DNA from: Alteromonas_F sp964429915
GTDB taxonomy: Bacteria > Pseudomonadota > Gammaproteobacteria > Enterobacterales > Alteromonadaceae
Reading direction: 5' to 3'
Length of the DNA stretch: 64,000 bases
NCBI GenBank assembly: GCA_964429915.1
Contig: CAYSDZ010000001.1
Location: 176,851 to 240,850, forward strand
The translations under genes and the position numbers were made by a program. This document shows positions 27,857 to 36,447 of the stretch, piece by piece. Under the pieces are notes generated by a model. It was given only the letters and a program-made list of their open reading frames with translations, did no database searches and was not told the origin of the DNA. The stretch's first letter is position 1, and each line of letters starts with the position of its first letter.

Positions 27857-29188
27857 ATGACAGCAGCCATTGCTACGCATCGTTTTGGACTAGGCGCTAA
27901 ACCAAGTGAGAATAGCAACGCTGAGCACGATCCTATTGGTTATGTTTCAGCTCAGCTGAGTCCTTTGCGCTTTAGTGACTTTCCTTCTTCGGTTGTCATT
28001 GCAAAAAAACTGCAAAGTTTTCGCGTTAATAAAAAAGAACAGAAAAAAGAAGATAGAAACGAAAAAGACGATAAACTTAAAAAAGACGCGCTTAAATACC
28101 GCCAAACGCTATACCGAAAACTCAGTACCAATACACTTGAGCATGCCATCGCTAGCGACCGTTCTTTTATGTGGCGTATGCTCGACTTCTTTTCAAACCA
28201 TTTTAGTGTAACTGCACAAGGCCCGTTGCTGACTGCTCTGGCTGGTAATTTAGAGCGTGAAGCCATTGCTCCCCATCTGCTAGGTCACTTTTCAGAGATG
28301 CTGCTCGCCGTGAGCCAACATCCAGTTATGCTGAATTATTTAAATAATGAACAGTCGTTTGGCGCCAATTCTAAGCTAGGCAAGAAAGGTAAAGGTTTAA
28401 ATGAAAATTTAGCGCGTGAAATTCTCGAATTACATACTTTGGGCGTCAATGGTGGATACACACAACAAGATGTTATTGCACTGGCAAATGGTATCAGTGG
28501 ATGGAGTATTCAGAATCCTAAAAAAGTGGAACACTCCTTATTTGTTTTTCGCAATGCCGGACACGAACCGGGACCTCAGACGCTGCTAGACAAAGCATTT
28601 AAGCAAAAAGGAATAAATCAGGGTACTGCCATGCTAGAAGCCATTGCAGCTCACCCATCAACCGCCCGTCATCTTAGTATGAAACTCGCTCGACATGTGG
28701 TGAGTGATTCACCTCCTGAAGCTTTGGTCGCTGCCCTAGAAAAAACGTGGCTCAATACCAATGGCGATTTAAAAGCAGTGTATTCAACCTTAATTACTCA
28801 TCCACTCGCGTGGGAAGCAGAGTTACAAAAGTTTAAAACACCCAGAGAATACTTTATATCGACGTCGCGTGCACTTGGCATGTCCAAACTACGTGACGGA
28901 ATGGTTGTTCGCAGTCTCCGCGATATGGGGCAATCTCCTCATAAAGCAGGTAATCCAGCAGGCTATGAAGATACTGAAGCTTTTTGGAACAACGGTTATG
29001 CTATTTTGTCTAGAGTAGATTGGATATCGCAGTTAAGTACCAAAGGAGACACTGATATTGTTGGTCTAGCCAAAGATTTATTAGGCACCCAACTTACCGA
29101 AACGACGCATCAATTAGTACGTCGTGCAGAAAGTAGAGAGCGAGCATTTGCGCTGTTATTCCTTAGCCCAGAATTTATGAGGCGTTAA
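27857..29188 (+). CDS. DUF1800 family protein
   Basis: 443 residues. Begins THRFGLGAKPSE, and carries GKGLNENLAREILELHTLGV and FRNAGHEPGPQTLL, all typical of DUF1800. The biochemical role of the family is unknown. A lysine-rich charged segment (about residues 55-75) is unusual. It is followed after two bases by a DUF1501 gene; these two families nearly always occur together. No clear ribosome site is seen. The start fits the family N-terminus. Confidence 0.9.
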   Translation: MTAAIATHRFGLGAKPSENSNAEHDPIGYVSAQLSPLRFSDFPSSVVIAKKLQSFRVNKKEQKKEDRNEKDDKLKKDALKYRQTLYRKLSTNTLEHAIASDRSFMWRMLDFFSNHFSVTAQGPLLTALAGNLEREAIAPHLLGHFSEMLLAVSQHPVMLNYLNNEQSFGANSKLGKKGKGLNENLAREILELHTLGVNGGYTQQDVIALANGISGWSIQNPKKVEHSLFVFRNAGHEPGPQTLLDKAFKQKGINQGTAMLEAIAAHPSTARHLSMKLARHVVSDSPPEALVAALEKTWLNTNGDLKAVYSTLITHPLAWEAELQKFKTPREYFISTSRALGMSKLRDGMVVRSLRDMGQSPHKAGNPAGYEDTEAFWNNGYAILSRVDWISQLSTKGDTDIVGLAKDLLGTQLTETTHQLVRRAESRERAFALLFLSPEFMRR

Positions 29189-29190
29189 TC

Positions 29191-30303
29191 ATGCAAAGAC
29201 GAACGTTATTAAAATATTTAGCTAGCGGTGCAGTGTTAATGCACTCTCCTTCGCTTTTCGCGTTAAATACAAAAGCTGAATCCACAAAGCGTGTTATTTG
29301 GATTGTGCAGCGTGGTGCAGTAGATGGGCTTCACACAGTTATTCCGACGTTTGAAAAACGCCTTGCAACATTGAGACCCGATTTATTCAATGCAGTCAGA
29401 GATGCATTACCGTTACAACAAGGTTTTGCAATACATCCGTCACTTAGCACGATGCACTCATGGTTTAACCAGAAAGAATTATCATGTGTGGTGGCAACAG
29501 GTACAGGTTATAAAGGTCGTTCCCATTTTGACGGGCAAGACTTTCTTGAGAGTGGATTACAACATGCAGACTTACAATCTGGTTGGGTAGGCCGAGCCAT
29601 GGACACCTTAGATTCAGAAGGTATTGCCATATCTAAAGTCTCGCCTTTGGGCTTTCGACCTTCTCGACGGGGACAAATTTACTATCCGGCCAAACTGGAC
29701 GATGCGAAAGACAATTTATTTGAAGATTTGCAAAAACTGTATCAGTACGATGACATGTTAGGCAGCTCGCTTATGGCTGGCTTAGAAGTCAAAGAAGCCG
29801 TGATGCAAGACGGGAAAAAATCAGGCCGTGATACCTTTTCTAAACTGTGTGCTGAATGCACTAATTTACTCAAAGCCAAACCCAATATTCAATTTGCTAT
29901 GCTGGATATTGGCGGTTGGGACACGCATAAGGCACAAAATAATCGACTTGCGCGGGAGTTTAGCCAGCTCGATCAAGGCTTAGCACAGCTTAAGAAAGGA
30001 TTAGGTGAAGAATGGAAAAATACCTTGGTGTTAGTCACTTCTGAGTTTGGTCGAACGGTTAAACAAAACGGCACTGGCGGCACAGATCACGGAACTGCTG
30101 GCGTTATGTTTATCGCTGGCGGCGCAGTAAAGGGTGGACACGTCCTTGGAGACTGGCCTGGTGTTGGGGAAAACGATTTATTTGAAGGAAGAGATTTAGC
30201 CCCCACAAGCAGCACCTTTTCGTGGATGGCCAAGGCCGTGGGTGACCACTTGGGTTTAAACAATACTCAGATTGAGCGCATTTTTCCGTTTGCTAGTGCC
30301 TGA
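29191..30303 (+). CDS. DUF1501 family protein
   Basis: 370 residues. The N-terminus MQRRTLLKYLASGAVL resembles an export signal with a single twin Arg, so it may be exported. Core blocks IWIVQRGAVDGLHTVIP, GWDTHKAQNNRLAREF, VLVTSEFGRTVKQNGTGGTDHG place it in DUF1501, an alkaline-phosphatase/sulfatase-like fold whose substrate is unknown. GAGG ribosome site eight bases before the ATG, two-base gap to DUF1800: one operon. Confidence 0.9.
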   Translation: MQRRTLLKYLASGAVLMHSPSLFALNTKAESTKRVIWIVQRGAVDGLHTVIPTFEKRLATLRPDLFNAVRDALPLQQGFAIHPSLSTMHSWFNQKELSCVVATGTGYKGRSHFDGQDFLESGLQHADLQSGWVGRAMDTLDSEGIAISKVSPLGFRPSRRGQIYYPAKLDDAKDNLFEDLQKLYQYDDMLGSSLMAGLEVKEAVMQDGKKSGRDTFSKLCAECTNLLKAKPNIQFAMLDIGGWDTHKAQNNRLAREFSQLDQGLAQLKKGLGEEWKNTLVLVTSEFGRTVKQNGTGGTDHGTAGVMFIAGGAVKGGHVLGDWPGVGENDLFEGRDLAPTSSTFSWMAKAVGDHLGLNNTQIERIFPFASA

Positions 30304-30461
30304 AAAACAAATGTTCTTTACGAGCCGATGGATGCGCTAACGTTAGGAATTTGAGAAAGAATGAGTTTACAGCATCTATCTTTTACACCACAGAAAGCAG
30401 TACACATTGAACTCGTATTTAGCTATTCTGTACTTGGTTTAGATTTTATTGTGATAGGTCA

Positions 30462-32639
30462 TTGTTAGCTTTAATCCGCTCTATTTCTTTTGTGCCGATA
30501 TGCGTCATTTTTTTTGTACTGATATCAACAAAAGCCCTGCACGCCCAAGTTGCTACTGATACGCGCTGCGTGAACTGTCATGAAGAACAAGTTGCACTTT
30601 GGCAACAGTCTGATCATGCAAAAGCCATGATGCTGCCCACTAAAGAAAATGTGTTGGGTAACTTCAATAATGCAAGTTTGAACCACTACGGGCAGCAGGT
30701 TAAGTTTTATCAAAAGGGTGGAGAATACTGGATTGCCATAGGTCAGCCAGATGAGCTTGACCACTTTAAAGTGGCGTATACCTTTGGTCATTATCCCCTT
30801 CAGCAATATTTAGTTGCCACCGAAAACGGTAAACTTCAGGTGATCCCTTACGCATGGGACAGTCAGGATAAAGCCGAGGGCGGCCAACGCTGGTATTCGA
30901 TGTATCCCGATGAACAAATTACTCCCGACGATAGATTACATTGGCAACAACCTTTGCAAAACTGGAATGGGATGTGCGCAGATTGTCACAGTTCTGGCCT
31001 GACTCGTAATTACAACACAACAACCGATACGTTCAACACCGACTACACAGAAATTAATGTAGGCTGTCAGTCTTGTCATGGTGATATGAGCATGCATGCC
31101 GACAACCCAAGCCTTCCGACGCTGCATACCCCGTTACCCAAAGGTATTTGGAAACGCGATGCACAGGAAACGGTTGCCTCGTGGCAGGGCGAAGTGCGTG
31201 ATCCAGAGCGTATGGACACTTGCTATGCTTGCCATAGTTTACGGTCGCCACTGACCGATGGTATTAACCCTAATCAGCCGTTTTTTGACCAGTTTACGCC
31301 CAGTTTATTGAATACAAACCTTTATCATGCCGACGGACAAATAAAAGAAGAAGTGTATGTCTATGGATCTTTTCAACAAAGTAAAATGTATCAGGCAGGG
31401 GTTGGCTGTCACGATTGTCACGACCCACACAGCATGAAGTTAAAAGTACCTGGAAACGGAACCTGCTTACAATGCCACAGTGCAACAGAATATAACCAAA
31501 CTCAGCACCATGGCCATACACTAGATAGTGCGGGTGGACAGTGCGTGAACTGTCACATGCCACAAACGACTTACATGGGTGTGGATGCCAGACGCGATCA
31601 CAGCTTTACTATTCCTAGACCTAACCTTTCAAAAAAATTTGGCGCTCCCAATGCGTGTGTTAGTTGTCATAAGGGCCAATCAAACGACTGGGCTGCAAGC
31701 GCAATAAAGCAGTGGCATGAAGACCCTAAGACTCTATCTAAAACTCATTTTGACTATGTTGCGATGCAAGCAGGCGAGATGCCGTCACTTGTTGACCATT
31801 TATCGATCATCAACGACGAAACCTTATCAGCTATTGTTAGAGCTACAGCAATCAACCGCTTGCCTGAAAATACCCCCTCTATGTCTGATAAGCTTGTTTC
31901 AAAATGGGTCAATGCATCAGAACCTCTTATCCGACTTGCGGTTGCTCAAAAGGGCGATTTATTGGGCCCAGAGGTACGACAGCAACACTATGCAAACTTA
32001 TTGAACGATCCTTACAAAGCAGTGCGCTCCGCCGCAGCTCAATACCTTATTGGTATCCCCGATATCGATGCTAAAGCACTTCGTACCGCTTTAGACGAGC
32101 TAATTTTAGCCAACGAAGTCAGCACTTGGCGAGGTGAAGGAAATTTAAATCAAAGTCAGCTGTATACCAAGTTGGGCAAAACAAATGAAGCCACCAAAGC
32201 GTTACAACATGGTATTGACGTCGACCCTTATTTTGCAGAAAACTATATTAATTTGGCTGACATATACCGCATTCAAAATAAGGTCAATGAAGAAGCCGAT
32301 ATTTATACAAAGGCTTTAAAACACATTCCCCAAAACGCAGTGATCCGCTATAGCTATGGGCTGTTTTTAATTCGACAACAACGCTATACCGACGCGCTTC
32401 CCAGCTTTGAGCAAGCATTAAAATTAGAGCCAAATAATGTGCAATATATTTATGTTTATGCGCTAGCTTTGGACGGCGTAAATCAAACACAAAAAGCAAT
32501 CAGGCATTTGTTACTGGCATTAAAACAAAACAAACAAGATGAAGCTGGAATACGCACACTGGCAGAATTAGGCGCGCAGTTATCCAGAAAAGTGCAAGAT
32601 AGAGCCAGCTTTGATGCTTTTGTGGGTTATTTGCAGTAA
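30462..32639 (+). CDS. Octahaem cytochrome c with HEAT/TPR C-terminus
   Basis: 725 residues. Signal peptide about 1-29 (ending LHAQ). Eight CxxCH haem sites are present: CVNCH, CADCH, CQSCH, CYACH, CHDCH, CLQCH, CVNCH and CVSCH, all in the first 410 residues. The C-terminal 200 residues are TPR repeats (GIDVDPYFAENYINLADIY and three more), so a periplasmic electron-transfer domain is joined to a protein-binding scaffold. The start is a TTG with only a weak AGG upstream; no ATG fits the signal peptide. It follows the DUF1800/DUF1501 pair by 158 bases and may work with it. Function beyond electron transfer is not known. Confidence 0.88.
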   Translation: MLALIRSISFVPICVIFFVLISTKALHAQVATDTRCVNCHEEQVALWQQSDHAKAMMLPTKENVLGNFNNASLNHYGQQVKFYQKGGEYWIAIGQPDELDHFKVAYTFGHYPLQQYLVATENGKLQVIPYAWDSQDKAEGGQRWYSMYPDEQITPDDRLHWQQPLQNWNGMCADCHSSGLTRNYNTTTDTFNTDYTEINVGCQSCHGDMSMHADNPSLPTLHTPLPKGIWKRDAQETVASWQGEVRDPERMDTCYACHSLRSPLTDGINPNQPFFDQFTPSLLNTNLYHADGQIKEEVYVYGSFQQSKMYQAGVGCHDCHDPHSMKLKVPGNGTCLQCHSATEYNQTQHHGHTLDSAGGQCVNCHMPQTTYMGVDARRDHSFTIPRPNLSKKFGAPNACVSCHKGQSNDWAASAIKQWHEDPKTLSKTHFDYVAMQAGEMPSLVDHLSIINDETLSAIVRATAINRLPENTPSMSDKLVSKWVNASEPLIRLAVAQKGDLLGPEVRQQHYANLLNDPYKAVRSAAAQYLIGIPDIDAKALRTALDELILANEVSTWRGEGNLNQSQLYTKLGKTNEATKALQHGIDVDPYFAENYINLADIYRIQNKVNEEADIYTKALKHIPQNAVIRYSYGLFLIRQQRYTDALPSFEQALKLEPNNVQYIYVYALALDGVNQTQKAIRHLLLALKQNKQDEAGIRTLAELGAQLSRKVQDRASFDAFVGYLQ

Positions 32640-32677
32640 GGATTGAAAACACGAGCCGAACTGTAAACTAGCTCTCT

Positions 32678-32875
32678 CTATGCCGCAATTCCACTTAGAG
32701 AAAGATTAGAAACCTCTGCTCGTTTGCTAGCATGTTCCATAGTAATTGCTACCATGTTCCCGTTCTCGTCAACTTCCAAGAGGGTATTTTCATCTAAATC
32801 TTTAGGCTCTACAATTTTGGCCTCACTAAACTGAATGTAAAGAGTATCTGTGTCGTCAAAGTAGTTCATTTTCAT
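32678..32875 (-). CDS. DUF2283 small protein, last cassette of the integron array
   Basis: 65 residues. MNYFDDTDTLYIQFSE and LLEVDENGNMVAITMEHASKR are the DUF2283 pattern. Such proteins often pair with DUF4258 partners in putative toxin-antitoxin modules; no partner is seen here. It begins 56 bases after an attC end, so it sits in the array as a cassette, but no attC follows its stop, marking the broken end of the array. Confidence 0.8.
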   Translation of the reverse strand: MKMNYFDDTDTLYIQFSEAKIVEPKDLDENTLLEVDENGNMVAITMEHASKRAEVSNLSLSGIAA

Positions 32876-32930
32876 GGGTTAAACCTTCTATCGAAAAATG
32901 CGTTGTGGACGGTTTCAGTTTAGACCTTCG

Positions 32931-33033
32931 GCATAACGTGAAGCTAACGGGCACAAATACTGTTCTATACTGTCGCGAAGCATAGCGCGATGCTTGTATC
33001 TCAGTATGTCAGGTAGTGGCATACTTGTTGGGC
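32931..33033 (-). repeat. attC site A
   Basis: 103 bp. The minus strand reads GCCCAAC at 33033-33027 and GTTATGC at 32937-32931, with CGCGAAGCATAGCGCG as an internal stem. It follows the tautomerase stop by six bases. The two arms are more diverged than in the other sites. Confidence 0.75.
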
Positions 33034-33039
33034 GCCTTT

Positions 33040-33426
33040 TTATACATTAACTTTATACTTTAAATCGACCGCTTTGTCGCCTGTTATTCCCCTAAAGCCC
33101 CACTGATATTTTTCTTGTTCTTTGATGGTGATTTCTATGTCGATTGGCTTGATACCAATGGTGGACTCTATTTCTTTGAAAAGTGTTTGAATAAGCTGCT
33201 TTTGTGTATCTGGTTCGCGACCTTTCATCAAATTGATTTCGATTACTGTGTATGCATCACTTCTGCCGCTAGGATAATAAAAGTCTTCTTTTTCTAGCGG
33301 TACAAATCTATGCGCCCGTTTGTCTTCGGGCATACCTAGAACCGATTGCATGCAATTATGTATGGTATCTGAAAGTGCAGCTTTGATTGGATTGAGATTT
33401 TGGTTTATTCCATATATGACAACCAC
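33040..33426 (-). CDS. Tautomerase-family protein, integron cassette
   Basis: 128 residues of the 4-oxalocrotonate tautomerase/MIF superfamily (Tautomerase_2-like): KRAHRFVPLEKEDFYYP, GRSDAYTVIEINLMKGR, GIKPIDIEITIKEQ, WGFRG. Members normally use an N-terminal Pro after Met; here the protein begins Met-Val-Val-Ile-Tyr-Gly from a GTG start, so Pro1 is absent. The GTG has AAGGA seven bases ahead, and the cassette boundary (GTTATAC) lies 15 bases upstream, leaving no room for another start. It could be inactive or have a changed chemistry. Confidence 0.8.
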   Translation of the reverse strand: MVVIYGINQNLNPIKAALSDTIHNCMQSVLGMPEDKRAHRFVPLEKEDFYYPSGRSDAYTVIEINLMKGREPDTQKQLIQTLFKEIESTIGIKPIDIEITIKEQEKYQWGFRGITGDKAVDLKYKVNV

Positions 33427-33441
33427 TGATGTTTCCTTGAT

Positions 33442-33548
33442 GTATAACTTTAAACTAAGGGCACAAGTACTGCGCTAAACTATGCGCAGCATAGCACAAC
33501 GTTTTTGTCCCAGTAACCGCGGGGAACGTGTTAAGCGTTTTGTAAGCT
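33442..33548 (-). repeat. attC site B, with altered outer box
   Basis: 107 bp. The GTTATAC end is at 33448-33442. The other end reads GCTTAC where its sisters have GCTAAC, so the conserved AAC is lost and the site may be poorly recombined. Central stem CTATGCGCAGCATAG. Confidence 0.75.
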
Positions 33549-33567
33549 GCCATTACATGCGTGATGT

Positions 33568-33831
33568 TTAGTAGTGGTAACGGCATGAAATAATTGTTAA
33601 CGCGTTGTCATTAACGGCATAAATTAAGCGATTAGTTTCATCTATTCTTCGCGACCAGAATCCACTCAAATTCTCTTTCAGTGCTTCGGGTTTACCTATC
33701 CCTTCGAATGGTGAACGCTTTGTATCCACAATTAATTTGTTTATTCGTTTAAGCATTTTTTTGTCTTGAGTTTGCCAATAAACATAATCACTCCACGCTA
33801 AATCCGTCCATGAAAGCAAGCGTTCAGTCAT
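33568..33831 (-). CDS. yoeB: YoeB-type mRNA interferase toxin
   Basis: 87 residues, nearly colinear with E. coli YoeB. With a constant shift of three, the catalytic residues are all present: Glu49, Arg68, His86 and the terminal Tyr87; signatures PFEGIGKPEALKENLSGFWSRRI and SCRYHY. It cleaves mRNA at the ribosome. Start overlaps the antitoxin stop by eight bases. It ends 20 bases before attC B and is an intact cassette gene. Confidence 0.95.
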   Translation of the reverse strand: MTERLLSWTDLAWSDYVYWQTQDKKMLKRINKLIVDTKRSPFEGIGKPEALKENLSGFWSRRIDETNRLIYAVNDNALTIISCRYHY

Positions 33832-34078
33832 CTAAGAGTTCTCGCGTTTTGGATTGACCTTGCTTGTATTGAGATATGGAACGATTTAAATGCTCAGCAT
33901 TGGCTGGAGAACGCAATAGATGAACGGTTTCCATAAGGCTATTGTAGTAGTCTAAGGACATAACAACTGCGTCTTCGGAATCACGTCTCGTAATTACGGT
34001 AGTATCCGCGTCGTTAACAACCTTGTCCAAAACACTTTTAAGTCCGTTTCTCGCTTCAGTAAATGATACAACTCTCAT
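33824..34078 (-). CDS. yefM: YefM/Phd-type antitoxin
   Basis: 84 residues, beginning MRVVSFTEARNGLKSVLDKV, the Phd/YefM DNA-binding fold, and ending with a toxin-wrapping tail. It neutralises YoeB and autoregulates the operon. The start at 34078 has an AGGATATTT ribosome site. The frame is open further to 34219, but that part runs through the attC site and is not coding. Confidence 0.93.
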   Translation of the reverse strand: MRVVSFTEARNGLKSVLDKVVNDADTTVITRRDSEDAVVMSLDYYNSLMETVHLLRSPANAEHLNRSISQYKQGQSKTRELLDD

Positions 34079-34091
34079 AAATATCCTGTAT

Positions 34092-34211
34092 GTATAACAA
34101 CCTAAGGAAGTATAGTTGAATACTTGAAGTTGTACAATAAGCTGTGCAACTATCGGGGCAGTTAACTTTGTGTCAGTGACCACAGGGAACGTGTTGAGCG
34201 TCTTGTTAGCA
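34092..34211 (-). repeat. attC site C
   Basis: 120 bp, the longest of the set. TGCTAAC at 34211-34205 and GTTATAC at 34098-34092. It keeps the shared arm CAGTGACCACAGGGAACGTG, but its middle (TTGTACAATAAGCTGTGCAA) is unlike the others. The yefM cassette begins 14 bases after it. Confidence 0.78.
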
Positions 34212-34343
34212 CTATCCACGTGTTTCGATGCTGAAACTCAATAGCGTAGATTCTGAGGTATACATAAGCTGCAACCTGACAGTGGCCTCTTCTTGGTACC
34301 AGAGTTCATATTGAGTATAGATCGTTTCGTTAAACCAGTGGGC

Positions 34344-34649
34344 TTATCCATATCTTTTGTTGATTTCTTCTTTTACCAACTCAAGATGATCTAGCGCTTC
34401 ATCAAGGCTTTGATGATTTGTGATAACGCGTAATAAAGCAGTTTCATTGGATGTACAATTTAGTTGAAAATGAGATTCGTGGCCAAAGGAATTAAAACGA
34501 AAAAAACCTTTGCATCATCAATTTCTTGCGCTTGCTTTAAAAGAGTACGTCGATTAACTCCGCATTCTTTTTATTGATATCAGTGCCAAGGAAGATATCT
34601 GCGTAAACAAGGTTTGAAATAAATAATAAAAAAGTTAGAAATAGTCTCA
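34344..34649 (-). pseudogene. Decayed small secreted protein gene, integron cassette
   Basis: The minus strand from ATG 34649 gives a clear signal peptide (MRLFLTFLLFISNLVYA) and about 20 further residues, then stops. Coding sense continues in a second frame (LLKQAQEIDDAKVFF) and then a third (CTSNETALLRVITN, HLELVKEEINKRYG) to a TAA at 34344. At least two frameshifts are needed to join it. No family is recognised. It starts six bases after an attC-like end, as a cassette gene should. Confidence 0.6.
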
Positions 34650-34654
34650 TGGTA

Positions 34655-34723
34655 GTGCTAACAATTTATTCGTCCCCATGGTTGTATAATTTAACAAACC
34701 ATAAATTACCGCAATAGTTAATC
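34655..34723 (-). repeat. Divergent attC-like repeat D1
   Basis: 69 bp. The minus strand reads GATTAAC ... TTGTTAGCA, where GTTAGCA starts the next cassette. A hairpin (GGTTTGT / ACAACC) lies within. It matches the repeat at 38148-38257 over both ends, with about 40 bases missing in the middle, and does not resemble attC sites A-G. Confidence 0.45.
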
Positions 34724-34830
34724 AAATTTAGAGGTAACTTTCTCAGTTCTAGACTTCATCAATCTCAACAAGGCGAGAAGAATAAGAACCTTTCCATTTT
34801 TCGTCACGCTTTTGTATTTCCAAAGGCGCT

Positions 34831-35463
34831 TTATTTGCTGACATCTATCAAGTCGTCCCATTTTTCCCTGTTTCTAGGCAGCTTCACGTCATAAATTAGA
34901 TTTAATTTCTAAAGCAATAAGATAAACCACCAAGACGGGTCCCACTGTCCTTTTTCCAACCCTATTTTTGCGGATTCTGGAAATGCATGATGATTATTGT
35001 GCCAACATTCGCCATAGGTAAGTAAACCCAAACCACATAGATTCGATGCTTGTGCTACTGATCCTTTTACGTTCCATTTCTGAAGTCCTGGATTATGGCA
35101 AAAATAAGTGACGGTCCAGTGGCCAACGGTACTGACTGAGACCCTGACAAACACCCCCCAAACTACATATGGCCAACCGCCTACTAAGTACAGAATTAAC
35201 GCAAATAAAAGTGTATGCTGTCTCCAAGATTTCTCACAAAAAACCAAAAATTTATCATTTTGAAGTTCTGGTTCTATATCTAATTTGGGCGGCTGGCGAA
35301 ATTCAAACTGACAAGTTAATTGCCACCATAAGCCTTTAAGATAGGTCCGCTTGTGTGAAAAAAAATCGTGACAAAACTCCTTTCTTTGAGCCCAATCCCT
35401 AACGTCATGAATTCTGATAATGCCGAATGGACCCGACATGCCAATAAGCGTCTTGTATGCCAA
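34831..35463 (-). pseudogene. Fatty acid (acyl-CoA type) desaturase fragment
   Basis: The C-terminal two thirds of a membrane desaturase: GPFGIIRIHDVRDWAQR, SHKRTYLKGLWWQL and the third histidine box HNNHHAFPESAKIG. The N-terminal part with the first two histidine boxes is missing; a TGA lies directly before the first codon (TTG at 35463). An in-frame TAG at 34909 interrupts the tail, after which 25 more sensible codons (KLNLIYDVKLPRNREKW) run to TAA at 34831. It is therefore truncated and has a nonsense mutation, and cannot be active. Confidence 0.85.
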
Positions 35464-35525
35464 TCACGCTTTCAAATGCGCATCGCTATGCGTATACTTA
35501 TGTAAAACTGATCTGGAGATTGGCA

Positions 35526-35771
35526 ATGGCAGACCTATACGACTTGGCGGCACCTAAAAAAGCAACCAACTTAAGCCTTAACAGTGATTTATTGGAGAGG
35601 GCCAGAGAGTTAAAAGTTAACTTGTCCGCAACGCTAGAGCAAGCATTAAGTAACAAACTTAAATCCGTGGAAGCTGAAAAGTGGAAAAGAGAAAATAAGG
35701 CAGCGGTAGAGGCTTACAATGAATTTATTGCTGAGAATGGTTGTTTGAGTGATGAATACAGGGAGTTTTAA
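35526..35771 (+). CDS. ccdA: CcdA-type antitoxin
   Basis: 81 residues from ATG 35526 (MADLYDLAAPKKATNLSLN), with the ribbon-helix-helix N-terminus and the C-terminal NGCLSDEYREF tail that binds CcdB. The frame extends upstream to 35457 without family similarity. Its stop overlaps the ccdB start (TAATG). It is one of the few plus-strand genes in the array, opposite to the cassette direction, so it must use its own promoter. Confidence 0.93.
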   Translation: MADLYDLAAPKKATNLSLNSDLLERARELKVNLSATLEQALSNKLKSVEAEKWKRENKAAVEAYNEFIAENGCLSDEYREF

Positions 35772-36088
35772 TGTCGCAGTTTGATGTATACAAAAACCCA
35801 AGCAAGAAAACGAGAAAAGCTTATCCGTATTTAGTTGATGTACAGAATCCTGTAATTAATCAGCTGGCAACACGTTTGTTAGTACCCCTGACTAATGTGA
35901 ATGTAAAACCCAACATGCTGATGAGAAAGCTGACACCTGAAATAGATTTTAATGGTGACAAATTTTTATTTATGGCCCAGCAATTAACCTCCATTCCTGA
36001 AGATGTGTTGAAAAATCCTGTTGGTACTTTAAAAGGTTCAAGGGCATTGCTGATAGATGCAATAGACTTCACCATTACTGGCATATAA
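35771..36088 (+). CDS. ccdB: CcdB-type gyrase toxin
   Basis: 105 residues, intact and close to the Vibrio-type CcdB (MSQFDVYKNPSKKT, YLVDVQNPVINQL, ending DFTITGI). The terminal Gly-Ile needed for gyrase poisoning is kept; Thr replaces the Trp of the F-plasmid protein, as in Vibrio homologues as I recall them. Its TAA lies inside the end box of attC site E, so the pair is an inverted cassette. Confidence 0.94.
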   Translation: MSQFDVYKNPSKKTRKAYPYLVDVQNPVINQLATRLLVPLTNVNVKPNMLMRKLTPEIDFNGDKFLFMAQQLTSIPEDVLKNPVGTLKGSRALLIDAIDFTITGI

Positions 36089-36189
36089 CTTGATACTAAC
36101 GAGAAAAATACGTTGCGATAATATGCAACGCCTCGCATTACGTTATTTTCCCAGTGACTGCAGGGAACGGGTTAAGCGCCTTGTTAAGT
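36083..36189 (-). repeat. attC site E
   Basis: 107 bp. ACTTAAC at 36189-36183 and GTTATAT at 36089-36083. Arms ACGTTGCGATAATATGCAACG and CAGTGACTGCAGGGAACGGG. Both flanking gene stops, relE from one side and ccdB from the other, fall within it. Confidence 0.82.
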
Positions 36190-36447
36190 GCGTTTATAAA
36201 CTTCTGATCGATGCCCAACTTTTATGACTTGAACAACTAACTCCCCATCTCTGATTTGGTAGATGATTCTATATAACCCCTGTCTAATACGATAGCTGTC
36301 TTTACCTGATAGCTTTTTGGAACCGTCCCTGCGCGGGTTTACTGCAAGAGAGTCGATTCTTTCTAATATTTTCTTAACGTCCGATTTGGGGATTGATTTG
36401 AAGTCTTTTGCAACTGATTTTTTGAAGACAATCCTATATTTTGCCAT
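36184..36447 (-). CDS. RelE/ParE-family toxin, intact
   Basis: 87 residues: AKYRIVFKKSVAKDFKSIP at the start, KKLSGKDSYRIRQGLYRIIYQI and VIKVGHRSEVYKR at the end, the typical RelE core with the C-terminal GHR-VY motif. A ribosome-dependent mRNA endonuclease is expected. Its start overlaps the antitoxin stop by 14 bases and its stop lies within attC site E. Confidence 0.93.
   Translation of the reverse strand: MAKYRIVFKKSVAKDFKSIPKSDVKKILERIDSLAVNPRRDGSKKLSGKDSYRIRQGLYRIIYQIRDGELVVQVIKVGHRSEVYKRT

Noticed and set aside
34079..34219. N-terminal extension of the YefM antitoxin
   Set aside because: The extension is a translation of attC site C; the family start and the ribosome site are at 34078.
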